From the NCBI GenBank assembly GCA_946803715.1, contig CAMPET010000661.1, positions 1 to 10,363 of the forward strand: a stretch of 10,363 nucleotides of DNA. Direction: 5' to 3'. Origin of the DNA: Beroe ovata. Its lineage: Eukaryota; Ctenophora; Nuda; Beroida; Beroidae. The position numbers and the translations under genes were made by a program. The notes beneath the pieces are model-generated. The model did not search any database. It worked only from the letters and a program-made list of their open reading frames with translations, and was not told the origin of the DNA. Positions 1 through 7,325 of the stretch are shown here, one piece after another. Position 1 is the stretch's first letter; the number at the start of each line of letters is the position of its first letter.

Positions 1-46
1 ACCTGCTAACCTGGGCCATAACGAGGGTTGATAACAGCCCAGTGCA

Positions 47-79
47 GCTGACGCGAGCCGCGAAGCGGCGAGCGCCAGC
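47..79. repeat. GC-rich hairpin, first GCCGCGAAGCGGC copy
   Basis: GCTGACGC (47-54) pairs with GCGCCAGC (72-79) with one mismatch, enclosing GCCGC-GAA-GCGGC (57-69). It is the first of three related hairpins in the foldback region. Confidence 0.65.
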
Positions 80-103
80 GAGAATATCAATAATTTGCGG
101 CGC

Positions 104-146
104 GCGTGCAATGAAATTCTTGACAGGGGCTATATTCATCGACAAC
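104..146 (+). repeat. Foldback module, direct copy 1
   Basis: GCGCG followed by an A-rich step, GAAATTCTTGACAGGGGCTAT and TCATCGACAA matches 284-331 in the same orientation, about 180 bp downstream, and 519-553 in inverted orientation. Differences are scattered substitutions and a short indel in the TATCAGTATCATCG part. Confidence 0.65.
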
Positions 147-210
147 CAATCTGACCTCTGCTTAGCTTCTCGCGCGCGCGCGAAAAACAGGTTTGTCTGG
201 CGATGCTAGA

Positions 211-254
211 CCGCTGATGCAAGCCGCGAAGCGGCTAGGGCTTGCGTCAGCAAG
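211..254. repeat. GC-rich hairpin, second copy
   Basis: GCTGATGCAAGCCGC-GAA-GCGGC is followed by TAGGG and then CTTGCGTCAGCAAG. This is the same hairpin as at 594-644, with a few extra bases breaking the right arm. Confidence 0.6.
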
Positions 255-332
255 CCTGTCTGAGAATAAGTTTGAGCCGCGCGCGCAAAACGAAATTCTC
301 GACAGGGGCTATCAGTATCATCGATCGACAAA
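255..332 (+). repeat. Left arm of large inverted repeat
   Basis: This arm runs from CCTGTCTGAGAATAAG through the CG tract, GAAATTCTCGACAGGG and ATCATCGATCGACAA. Its reverse complement is present at 519-589, with one inserted AGT in this arm and small differences in the CG tract. Alternating CG occurs at 278-286. Confidence 0.75.
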
Positions 333-360
333 AAACAGGTCAGGTAACATCTGACAACGC

Positions 361-450
361 TGGCGGGATTTTATCGCTGGCTGAATGAATTACAATTAAT
401 TGTCATGTAAATGTAATTCATTTAGCCAGTGCAGCGATAAAATCCCGCCA
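361..450. repeat. Central palindrome of the foldback
   Basis: TGGCGGGATTTTATCGCTG (361-379) is perfectly complementary to 432-450. After a 4-base insertion in the right arm, GGCTGAATGAATTACA pairs with the right arm with one mismatch. The loop lies at about 395-412. Total palindrome is about 90 bp, at the exact centre of the larger inverted repeat. Confidence 0.85.
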
Positions 451-518
451 TGCCAGAGGGTGGGGAGAAATCACACAAACATTTTCAATTTTACTATCGT
501 AGGTCGTAGGATTTCTCG

Positions 519-589
519 TTGTCGATCGATGATAGACCCTGTCGAGAATTTCGTCGCGTCGCGCGCGCGCAACTTATCCTCAGACAGGG
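519..589 (-). repeat. Right arm of large inverted repeat
   Basis: This is the reverse complement of 255-332, covering the TGTCGATCGATGAT, CCCTGTCGAGAATTTCG, alternating CG (560-570) and CTTATCCTCAGACAGGG parts. The spacer between this arm and the central palindrome is longer (about 68 bp) than on the left side (about 28 bp), so the element is asymmetrical. Confidence 0.75.
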
Positions 590-593
590 CGAT

Positions 594-644
594 GCCAGAC
601 CGCTGATGCAAGCCGCGAAGCGGCTTGCGTCAGCAAGGGTCTGG
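594..644. repeat. GC-rich hairpin, third and best-preserved copy
   Basis: CCAGACC-GCTGATGCAAGCCGC pairs with GCGGCTTGCGTCAGC-AAGGGTCTGG around a GAA loop. It is a long hairpin with only minor bulges, and its left-arm equivalent is at 211-254. Confidence 0.75.
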
Positions 645-935
645 AGAAAATGGTACGGCGCCGCGGCTCAGCCGCGCGCAGCTTAATTCGGGTCCTTTAC
701 TTTGGAAAGATTTGCTAGTAATAAGGCGAAAGTTGAGTACAGTTCAGGTAATACCGGAAAATGAATTACAATTCTATGAAATGGAATCTGGTGCCGAATG
801 TTACGAAAATCGTTTAGTTAAACTCAGCCAATAGTAATATCAATTAAAGTATGAAATATTGTAAAAGGAAAGGGAGAAGCGGACGAGGAAGGAGGGATAA
901 GCTGAATGAGGGGGACTGGAAAAAAGAACGGTGGG
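645..935. other. No gene recognised; edge of foldback region to first N
   Basis: A small GC hairpin, GCGGCT-C-AGCCGC, lies at 663-675. After 690 the sequence becomes ordinary AT-rich DNA, then purine-rich at 850-935 (AAAGGAAAGGGAG-like). The open frame at 625-834 begins inside the GC hairpin and has no recognisable protein content. I do not call it. Confidence 0.5.
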
Positions 936-936
936 N
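936..936. other. Single N (assembly gap or ambiguous base)
   Basis: The N is followed at once by the 17-mer AACGAGGGTTGATAACA, also present at 20-36. It may mark a join between two repeat-related contigs rather than one uncertain base. Confidence 0.9.
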
Positions 937-1265
937 AACGAGGGTTGATAACATGTTTTGGAGCCCGATGCGGGGCTTCTCAATCAGTTCTGACCAAGTT
1001 GGTAGACAATTTTTCATCATACTCATTACTCATTGACATTTTCCTTTATTCACTGATTTCATTCAACTCACACCAATTCGTCCATATCACCGTTCACTCA
1101 CTTTTACAAAAAGCACCCACCTTTTCATTGTTTCACACATTTTCATTTTCTTTCACTTTATTCGATTCCCGCAGTAGCTTGCAGACTTTGCACACGTACC
1201 GATCCATGTTTTATCTTCATAATCATTTGAATTTTTTTTAACTATCACTTTTTGAGTAATTATAC
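937..1265. other. Gene-free spacer, G-poor on + strand
   Basis: A short hairpin (AGCCC 962-966 with GGGCT 973-977) is followed by pyrimidine-plus-A sequence rich in TTCACT and CATTTTC; 1021-1140 contains only six G. This composition is the mirror image of the C-poor repeat region downstream. The frame at 906-1241 crosses the N and consists of low-complexity residues, so I do not call a gene. Confidence 0.5.
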
Positions 1266-1849
1266 GCACACCAAACCGTCGACCATCATGTCCTCATTCA
1301 ATCACTTTCATTTATATTTATATATACTACCGAATGTACCTGTCGTAAGTTGTGAATGTCCTGTAAGTGGTATAGATGAATCGTCTAAGTAAGGGCCGTT
1401 TTGTAACCCCATACAGGTTATGGTAGGAACCAAACAGCTAACCATCTCTCCTACTAACGTAGATTCAGGGCCAGGGAAAACCCCAATAAACTGGCACAAA
1501 CTCGAAGAGTAACCATCAGTTCAGTGGAACACGAAGCCGTGAGTTGATAGCGAAATGAACAGAGCTAACAGAACCCACAAGGATCGAGAGACGAGGATTG
1601 GAAACATGATGAATGCAAGATCGGAGACAAGAGAGACGATATTGCGAGTCGAGGATAGAGAAAAGACCAGAGAGTGAGAAGATCAAGATGATGATTGTAG
1701 GACGTGAGTAGATTGCTGTTCTGTTCGCACTATAAAGCTGTTTTTTGGGCATTTTCGGCACTTTTGCCACTATTTTTTATCTATGATTTTGCTGCCATAA
1801 GTCAAATTTCTCCCTGGTATCTGGACAAAAGTCTAGCCTATCATTCTTT

Positions 1850-1867
1850 CTAGTCTGGAAAGACTAG
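1850..1867. repeat. Hairpin in repeat head, copy A
   Basis: CTAGTCT (1850-1856) and AGACTAG (1861-1867) form a perfect 7-bp stem with a GGAA loop. The copy B counterpart has one mismatch. Confidence 0.7.
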
Positions 1868-1974
1868 TGTATACCAATATGACTTTCATATACCTAGGCT
1901 TAACTATTCGTACGTAGTTTTCACGTAGTAGTTGGTACCGTACTCATGTAGTATCCTAAAAGCGTCGTGACTGT

Positions 1975-2240
1975 TTGTGTGTGATTGGTTGTAGACCGTG
2001 ATTGTATGTCCTTATTGTCCCTGTTTGTTTGTGATTGTTTGTATGCGAATGTCTGTAGTTATGGTATGTGACAGTTGTTTGTAGGCATATGTTTTTGTAC
2101 GTGATTGCTTGTTCGTGACTGTCTGTACGTAATGGTGTGTATGTAATTGTTTGTGATTTTGTTTGTGATTGTTTGTATGTATCGTTTGATTGTTAGTGGG
2201 TGATTGTTGTATGTGGATGTTGTATGAGGTTGTTCGTAGC
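1975..2240 (+). repeat. GT-rich short-period array, copy A
   Basis: Imperfect short repeats of the TGTGATTGTTTGT and CGTGACTGTCTGTACG type, strongly GT-rich and C-poor on this strand. The counterparts lie at about 3873-4150 (B) and 6590-6865 (D). Long complementary-strand frames here are low-complexity artefacts. Confidence 0.75.
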
Positions 2241-2372
2241 ATTCAATAGTAGTTATACTTATCTTATTCACACCCTAGGTATTTGCGTCACCCATATTCT
2301 AGCTCTGCGGTATTTGCTCTATTGTAGAAACCAGTTCACGTTTATTAACCTGTAGTAATACTCGATGTTAGG

Positions 2373-2680
2373 TGCCGTATATTGTCGTATATTGTCACGT
2401 GTATGTCGCATATTGTCGTATATGTAATATTGTCGTACATATTGTCGTATATAATGTTGTGTAATGCTTATATTGTCGGACATTGTCAAATTTTTGTCGT
2501 TTATTATCGTTTATTGTCGTATATGTCAAGTTGTCATTTATAATATCGTGTATATTGTCGCATATTATCGTCTATATAATGTCGTATTTATGTAAAATTG
2601 TCGTATATATTGTCGTATATTATGTCGTATATATTGTCGTATATTGTCGTATATTGTCGTATAGGAGCCATGTATTGTCG
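2373..2680 (+). repeat. TATTGTCGTA array, copy A
   Basis: A tandem array of about 10-bp units of the type TATTGTCGTA with irregular spacers. I count about thirteen GTCGTA hexamers, all in the same orientation. It ends at the conserved ATAGGAGCCA, followed by one more TATTGTCGTAAAATAATG. Confidence 0.85.
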
Positions 2681-2713
2681 TAAAATAATGCAGTCGAATG
2701 TGCATGTAATTAA

Positions 2714-2740
2714 GGTATGGCCATACCAACTCGATGAGTT
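2714..2740. repeat. Palindrome pair, copy A
   Basis: GGTATGGCCATACC (2714-2727) is a perfect 14-bp palindrome. It is immediately followed by a small hairpin, AACTC-GAT-GAGTT (2728-2740). Both lie in a well-conserved, non-array island. Confidence 0.85.
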
Positions 2741-2765
2741 GTTTGAATGTGAGCACTGTGAGGCG

Positions 2766-3190
2766 AGATGAAAGAGTAAAGTGAAATGTAAAGTGTAATG
2801 TAAAGTGAAATGCAAAGTGTAATGTAAAGTGAAATGCAAAGTGAAGTGAAATAAAGTGTATTGTGATAAAGTATGATGTATTGAAGTGAAGTGAGATTAT
2901 ATTGAAATGAAGTGAGGGGGTTATGATAAGTATTGTATTGAAATGAAGTGTAAATGTATTGAAGTGTAATGTATATGATATTGTGAAATGTATGATAAGT
3001 GATATGAGAAAGAATGGAGGGAAAAGATGGGGTAATGGAAAAAAGGGGTATAAAGGGTGGTACGGAAGGGTATGAAGGGAGTTGAAGATGATGATGTTGG
3101 GGATGATATTGTGACAAGTGTATTGAAGTTTAATGATTTGTGAAATGTATGATATATGATATAAGAGAATGGAGGGTTCATTGGGGGTAA
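2766..3190 (+). repeat. C-free purine-rich array, copy A
   Basis: It starts as 12-bp units AAAGTGAAATG(T/C) alternating with AAAGTGTAATGT (about 2776-2845). It then becomes ATTGAAATGAAGTG-, GATAAGT- and GGGG-containing sequence. No C occurs on the + strand from 2838 to 3062 (225 bases). The longest frame in the window (215 codons, minus strand, 2565-3212) is a by-product of this array and the preceding ones, and it crosses the N at 3206. Confidence 0.85.
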
Positions 3191-3205
3191 AACGGGATTC
3201 TAAGA

Positions 3206-3206
3206 N
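3206..3206. other. Single N at copy A/copy B boundary
   Basis: To the left, the repeat stops at GGGATTCTAAGA, where B and D both continue with GGATGAAAGGGGACGAAGAG. To the right, the head of the next copy begins. The N therefore replaces missing sequence of unknown length or marks a join. Confidence 0.9.
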
Positions 3207-3758
3207 GCACAACGACCGTCGACCAGCATGCCCTCATTCAATCATAGCCATTTTCATTTATACTTATATATACTACTGAATGTACCTGTCGTAAGTTGTG
3301 AATGTCCTAGTATAGGGCCGTTTTGTAACCTTATATAGGTTAAGGTAGGAGCAAAACAACTAACCATCTCTCCTACTAACATAGATTCAGGGATAACCCA
3401 ATAAATCTGGCACAAACTCGAAGAGTAACCATCAGTGCAGTGGATCAAGAAGCCGTGTGTTGATAGCGGAATGAACAGAGCTGACAGAACCCACAATGAT
3501 CGAGAGACGAGGATTGGAGACATGATGAAAGCAAGATCGGAGACAAGAGAGACGATATTGCTAGTCGAGGATAGAGAGAAGACCAGAGAAGACGAAGAAG
3601 ATTATTGTAGAACGTGAGTAGATTGCTGTTCTGTTCGCACTATGAAGCTGTTTTTGGGAATTTTCGGCACTTTTGCCACTGACTTCCATCTAAGATTTTG
3701 CCGGCATAAATCAAATTTCTCCCTGGTATCTGGACAAAATTCTAGCCTATCATTCTTT

Positions 3759-3776
3759 CTAATCTGGAAAGACTAG
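3759..3776. repeat. Hairpin in repeat head, copy B
   Basis: CTAATCT-GGAA-AGACTAG is the counterpart of 1850-1867. One substitution (G to A in the left arm) breaks one pair of the 7-bp stem. Confidence 0.6.
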
Positions 3777-3872
3777 TGTATATCAATACGATTTTCATAT
3801 ATCTAGCTAGGACTTCGTATTGATCGTTCCTAGTTTTCACGTAGTCTTTGGTAACGTACTTATGTAGTATCC

Positions 3873-4150
3873 TCAAATGTGTTTGTTCGTGTTTGCTTGT
3901 GTGTGATTCATTGTAGACCGTGTTTTGTATGTCACTGTGTGTTTGTGATTGTTTGTATGCGAATGTCTGTACGTCATGGTATGTGACAGTTGTATGAAGG
4001 CATATGATTTTGTACGTGATTGCTTGTTCGTGACTGTCTTGTTCGTGACTGTCTGTATAATGTATATAATTGTTAGTGATTTTGTTTGTGATGGTTCGTA
4101 TGTATTGTTTGATTGTTTGTGGGTGAATGTTGTATGTGGATGTTGCATGA
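3873..4150 (+). repeat. GT-rich short-period array, copy B
   Basis: It has the same imperfect TGTGATTGTTTGT/CGTGACTGTCTGT composition as in copy A. A local duplication of TTGTTCGTGACTGTC occurs at about 4024-4054. Confidence 0.75.
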
Positions 4151-4295
4151 GGTTGTTCGTAGCATTCAATAGTAGTAATACTAATCTTATCCACACCCTA
4201 GGTATTTGCGTCACCCATATTTTAGCTCTGCGGTATTGTTGTATTGTAGAAACCAGTTCTAGTTTATTAACCTGTAGTAATACTCGATGTTAGGT

Positions 4296-4600
4296 GCCGT
4301 ATATTGTCGTATATTGTCGTATGTACCTATGTCGTATATTGTCGTATATGTTATTGTCGTAGATATTGTAGTGCATCTCGTCATATATTGTCGTATATAT
4401 GTTGTGTAATGTGTAAAGTGTCGGACATTGTCGAATACTTGTCGTTTATTGTCGTTTATGTCAAGTTGTCATATATAATATCGTGCATATTGCCGTCCAT
4501 GTATTTTTCGTACTAAAGTAAAATTGTCGCATATATTGTCGTATATTATGTCGTATATATTGTCGTGTATTGTCGTATAGGAGCCAAATATTGTCGTAAA
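4296..4600 (+). repeat. TATTGTCGTA array, copy B
   Basis: The same array type as in A, more degenerate, with fewer exact units and several TATTGTAGTG or TATTGCCGTC variants. Confidence 0.8.
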
Positions 4601-4629
4601 ATAATGTAGTCGAATGTGCATGTAATTAA

Positions 4630-4656
4630 GGTATGGCCATACCGACTCGATGAGTT
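4630..4656. repeat. Palindrome pair, copy B
   Basis: GGTATGGCCATACC (4630-4643) is identical to copy A. The adjacent hairpin is ACTC-GAT-GAGT (4645-4655), with the outermost A changed to G, so the stem is one pair shorter. Confidence 0.85.
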
Positions 4657-4680
4657 GTTTGAATGTGAGCACTGTGAGGC

Positions 4681-5130
4681 GTGATGAAAGAGTTGAGTGA
4701 AATGTAAAGTGAAATGTAAAGTGAAGTGAAATAAAGTGTATTATGATAAAGTATGATGTATTGAAGTGAAGTGAGATTATATTGAAATGAAGTGAGGGGG
4801 TTATGATAAGTATTGTATTGAAATGAAGTGAGGGGGTTATGATAAGTATTATGATAAGTGATTATGTATTGAAGTGTAATGTATATGATATTGTGAAATG
4901 TATGATAAGTGATATGAGAAAGAATGGAGGGATCAGAAGGGGTTATGGGTTTGACGGGGGTATCATAGGGGGGTATGGAAGGGTATGAAGGGAGTTGAAG
5001 ATGATGATGATGAGGATGATATTGTGATAAGTGTATTGAAGTTTAATGATTTGTGAAATGTATGATATATGATTAAAGAGAATGGAGGGTTCGAAGGGGG
5101 TAAAACGGGATTCTAAGAGGATGAAAGGGG
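4681..5130 (+). repeat. C-free purine-rich array, copy B
   Basis: The + strand contains no C from 4681 to 4933 (253 bases), the longest such run I found. It contains a 36-bp tandem duplication (4781-4852) and G-runs of four to seven bases at about 4796-4980. Confidence 0.85.
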
Positions 5131-5392
5131 ACGAAGAGTGGATTGAAGATTTGTGGAATGATGTTGTGAAATGGGGAATACGATAAGTTATGAGTATTGA
5201 AATGAGTATGAAATGAGTATTGTGAAATGTATTACAAGTATAAAGTGAATGAGAGAAATGGTATTGATGTGAGATGTGAAGACGGAGAGATGACAGTGAC
5301 TCATATAGGTGACATGCACATTCGACATTCGTACCACTGTGTAGATATATGTTTGTACCTACTGTCTATAATAGTTTTAAGAGGGAATGGTT

Positions 5393-5411
5393 ATTCTCAG
5401 CCAGTGAGAAT
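5393..5411. repeat. Hairpin in late island, copy B
   Basis: ATTCTCA (5393-5399) and TGAGAAT (5405-5411) form a perfect 7-bp stem with a GCCAG loop. The whole structure is identical in copy D (8060-8078). Confidence 0.8.
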
Positions 5412-5487
5412 GGCGCAGTTGACAGACCTAACCTGACTCATCCGACGTAATGACATGACTACCCCAACATTCTGCACTACTCTCACA

Positions 5488-5500
5488 CTGTTGGCAACAG
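5488..5500. repeat. CTGTTGGCAACAG dyad, copy B
   Basis: CTGTTG-G-CAACAG is a 13-bp dyad identical in copy D (8154-8166). It sits in a conserved stretch that also contains CTGCACTACTCTCACA and GAGATGACAATTCCCTCG. Confidence 0.75.
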
Positions 5501-5574
5501 CTCTCTGTGCGTGTTTCCGGGACACTGCACGGTGAGCTACTGAGATGACAATTCCCTCGCCTATATTCATGTGT

Positions 5575-5908
5575 GTGTCGCATATAAATATTGTGTGTAA
5601 ATATAGTCAGTGTAAACTGTAAGTGTACGTAATAGTGAATATCGTGAAAGTATGCGTGGAAGTGTATGTATAAGAATAAGTTAAGTGTGAATGCAAGTGA
5701 AACTGTAAGTAGAAGTTCAAGTGCATGTTTGTTGTGTAAGTGATTGCACGTGTACATGTAAGTATGTCTAAATGTTTAAGTACCTATATGTATAAGAATA
5801 GATGTGTAAGTGTATGACTGTACGTGTTGAAGTGAATGTAAGCATAAGTGTGAGTGTATGTGTATGTGTATGTGTAAGTCAGTGCGAGTGTAAGTGAGAT
5901 ATTGTAAG
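5575..5908 (+). repeat. GTAAGTG-rich tail, copy B
   Basis: Degenerate repeats of GTAAGTGT, GTATGTGT and AAGTGTGAATG. It ends with AGTCAGTGCGAGTGTAAG then TGAGATATTGTAAG, which also occurs in copy D at about 8332-8359. The two copies part company at that point. Confidence 0.75.
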
Positions 5909-5909
5909 A

Positions 5910-6523
5910 ATTGTCGTATATAATGTTGTGTAATGCTTATATTGTCGGACATTGTCAAATTTTTGTCGTTTATTATCGTTTATTGTCGTATATGTCAAGT
6001 TGTCATTTATAATATCGTGTATATTGTCGCATATTATCGTCTATATAATGTCGTATTTATGTAAAATTGTCGTATATATTGTCGTATATTATGTCGTATA
6101 TATTGTCGTATATTGTCGTATATTGTCGTATAGGAGCCATGTATTGTCGTAAAATAATGCAGTCGAATGTGCATGTAATTAAGGTATGGCCATACCAACT
6201 CGATGAGTTGTTTGAATGTGAGCACTGTGAGGCGAGATGAAAGAGTAAAGTGAAATGTAAAGTGTAATGTAAAGTGAAATGCAAAGTGTAATGTAAAGTG
6301 AAATGCAAAGTGAAGTGAAATAAAGTGTATTGTGATAAAGTATGATGTATTGAAGTGAAGTGAGATTATATTGAAATGAAGTGAGGGGGTTATGATAAGT
6401 ATTGTATTGAAATGAAGTGTAATGTATATGATATTGTGAAATGTATGATAAGTGATATGAGAAAGAATGGAGGGATCAGAAGGGGTTATGGGTTTGAAGG
6501 GGGTATTATAAGGGGTATGGAAG
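5910..6523 (+). repeat. Compound repeat, copy C (middle fragment)
   Basis: It begins abruptly inside the TATTGTCGTA array, with no head, GT array or first island. It matches copy A at a constant offset of 3469. By eye, 5910-6421 and 2441-2952 show no difference over about 512 bp. It then lacks 16 bp relative to A. From about 6465 to the N at 6524 it matches B (GATCAGAAGGGGTTATGGGT) better than A. It is therefore a mosaic of A-like and B-like sequence. Palindrome and hairpin lie at 6183-6209 and the C-free run at 6307-6475. The abrupt junction at 5909 carries no N. Confidence 0.8.
6183..6209. repeat. Palindrome pair, copy C
   Basis: GGTATGGCCATACC (6183-6196) followed by AACTC-GAT-GAGTT (6197-6209), identical to copy A. 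Confidence 0.85.
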
Positions 6524-6524
6524 N
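6524..6524. other. Single N at copy C/copy D boundary
   Basis: To the left is the late purine-rich array (GGTATGGAAG). To the right is the end of the head module (CCTAGTTTTCACGTAGTC), which belongs far upstream in unit order. The N therefore bridges two different copies. Confidence 0.9.
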
Positions 6525-6997
6525 GCCTTCATATTCGTACCTAGTTTTCACGTAGTCTTTGGTAACGTACTTATGTAGTATCCTCAAATGTGTTTGTTCG
6601 TGTTGCTTGTGTGTGATTCATTGTAGACCGTGTTTGTATGTCACTGTGTGTTTGTGATTGTTTATAGGCGAATGTCTGTACGTCATGGTATGTGACAGTT
6701 GTTTGTAGGCATATGTTTTTGCACGTGATTGCTTGTTCGTGACTGTCTGTACATAATGGTCAGTATATAATTTTTTGCGATTTTGTTTGTGATTGTTCGT
6801 ATGTATCGTTTGATTGTTCGTGGGTGATTGTTGTATGTGGATGTTTGTATGAGGTTGTTCGTAGCATTCAATAGTAGTTATACTTATCTTATTCACACCC
6901 TAGGTATTTGCGTCACCCATATTTTAGCTCTGCGGTATTGTTCTATTGTAGAAACCAGTTCTAGTTATTAACCTGTAGTAATACTCGATGTTAGGTG

Positions 6998-7290
6998 CCG
7001 TATATTGTCGTATATTGTCGTATATTGTCGTATGTATGTCGTATATTGTCGTATATGTCATTGTCGTATATGTTATTGTCGTAGATATTGTAGTGCATAT
7101 CGTCATATATTGTCGAATTTTTGTCGTTTATTGTCGTATATGTCAAGTTGTCATATATAATATCGTATATATTGTCGTATATTATCGTCTATATAGGTAT
7201 TGTCGCATTTATGTATAATTGTCGTATTAATTGTCGTATGATAAGTCGTATATATTGCCCTATATTGTCGTATAGGAGCCATATATTGTC
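6998..7290 (+). repeat. TATTGTCGTA array, copy D
   Basis: It opens with three consecutive TATTGTCGTA units at 6999-7030. It lacks the block containing TAATGCTTATATTGTCGGACA that A, B and C carry in some form. It ends at the conserved ATAGGAGCCA. Confidence 0.8.
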
Positions 7291-7325
7291 ATAAAATAAT
7301 GTAGTCGAATGTGCATGCAAATTAA

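Larger units (their letters stand above)
20..685. mobile_element. GC-rich foldback (inverted-repeat) element, non-coding
   Basis: This stretch is much richer in G+C than the rest of the window and is built from repeated modules. A module ending in GAAATTCT(C/T)GACAGGGGCTAT occurs directly at about 104-146 and 284-331. It occurs inverted at 519-553. The longer arms 255-332 and 519-589 are inverted copies of each other with small indels. Between them lies a tight palindrome (361-450). The hairpin core GCCGCGAAGCGGC appears three times (57-69, 223-235, 612-624). The layout resembles a non-autonomous foldback or MITE-like transposon, although no transposase, clear outer terminal repeats or target-site duplication can be defined. 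The same 17-mer, AACGAGGGTTGATAACA, is found at 20-36 and, just past the N, at 937-953. It may mark an outer repeat or a scaffold join. No credible ORF lies inside. The foldback structure is seen directly; its transposon nature is inferred. Confidence 0.6.
1266..3205 (+). repeat. Compound repeat, copy A (tail missing)
   Basis: Copy A aligns with copy B from 1266/3207 (GCACA then CCGTCGACCA) through to TAAAACGGGATTCTAAGA just before the N at 3206. It contains the head (1266-1930), GT-rich array (about 1975-2240), conserved island with GTATTTGCGTCACCCATATT and GCTCTGCGGTATT (about 2268-2372), TATTGTCGTA array (about 2373-2665), palindrome island (about 2666-2765) and C-poor purine-rich array (about 2766-3190). 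Compared with B it carries a 24-bp insertion in the head near 1361-1391. The hairpin-containing island and GTAAGTG tail seen in B and D are absent, because the copy stops at the N. No reading frame is conserved as protein. The identity of the repeat is unknown: it could be a macrosatellite or a large non-autonomous transposon with internal tandem arrays. Confidence 0.8.
3207..5908 (+). repeat. Compound repeat, copy B (most complete)
   Basis: This is the only copy holding every module in order. They are: head (3207-3860), GT-rich array (about 3873-4150), conserved island (about 4193-4295), TATTGTCGTA array (about 4296-4600), palindrome island (about 4601-4680), C-free purine-rich array (4681 to about 5250), island with two hairpins (about 5280-5560) and GTAAGTG-rich tail (about 5575-5908). 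It therefore sets a minimum unit length of about 2.7 kb. Its left edge is hidden by the N at 3206, and its right edge by an abrupt switch into copy C. Within the purine-rich part, a 36-bp unit starting ATTGAAATGAAGTGAGGGGG is tandemly duplicated at 4781-4852. The tail is about 200 bp longer than the matching part of D. The repeat class is unknown. Confidence 0.8.

Noticed and set aside
906-1241. 111-codon plus-strand frame
   Set aside because: It crosses the N at 936 and most of it is Ser/Phe/Leu-rich translation of pyrimidine-rich low-complexity DNA.
1308-1499. Minus-strand frame shared by copies A and B (B 3254-3523), with length differences that are multiples of three
   Set aside because: The frame-preserving indels are suggestive. 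But in the aligned core I count about seven amino-acid changing and one silent difference, and copy A has a stop codon just upstream where B stays open.
2012-2271. Overlapping minus-strand frames with Thr/Asn/His-rich products in the GT array (also in B and D)
   Set aside because: They are open in more than one frame at once and low-complexity, as expected from a degenerate GT-rich array.
2373-2680. CRISPR-like array of short regular repeats
   Set aside because: The units are about 10 bp, with no unique spacers of constant length and no associated genes. It is an ordinary short tandem repeat in eukaryotic-type DNA.
2565-3212. 215-codon minus-strand frame, the longest in the window
   Set aside because: It runs through the TATTGTCGTA and AAAGTGAAATGT arrays, gives a low-complexity His/Phe/Ile/Ser/Tyr-rich product and crosses the N at 3206. 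It is a by-product of C-poor repeats.
3435-3617. Plus-strand frame in the repeat head, similar in copies A (from 1556) and B (from 3471)
   Set aside because: Over the shared part I count about five amino-acid changing and one silent difference, and copy A ends early at a stop codon. There is no sign of selection for protein.
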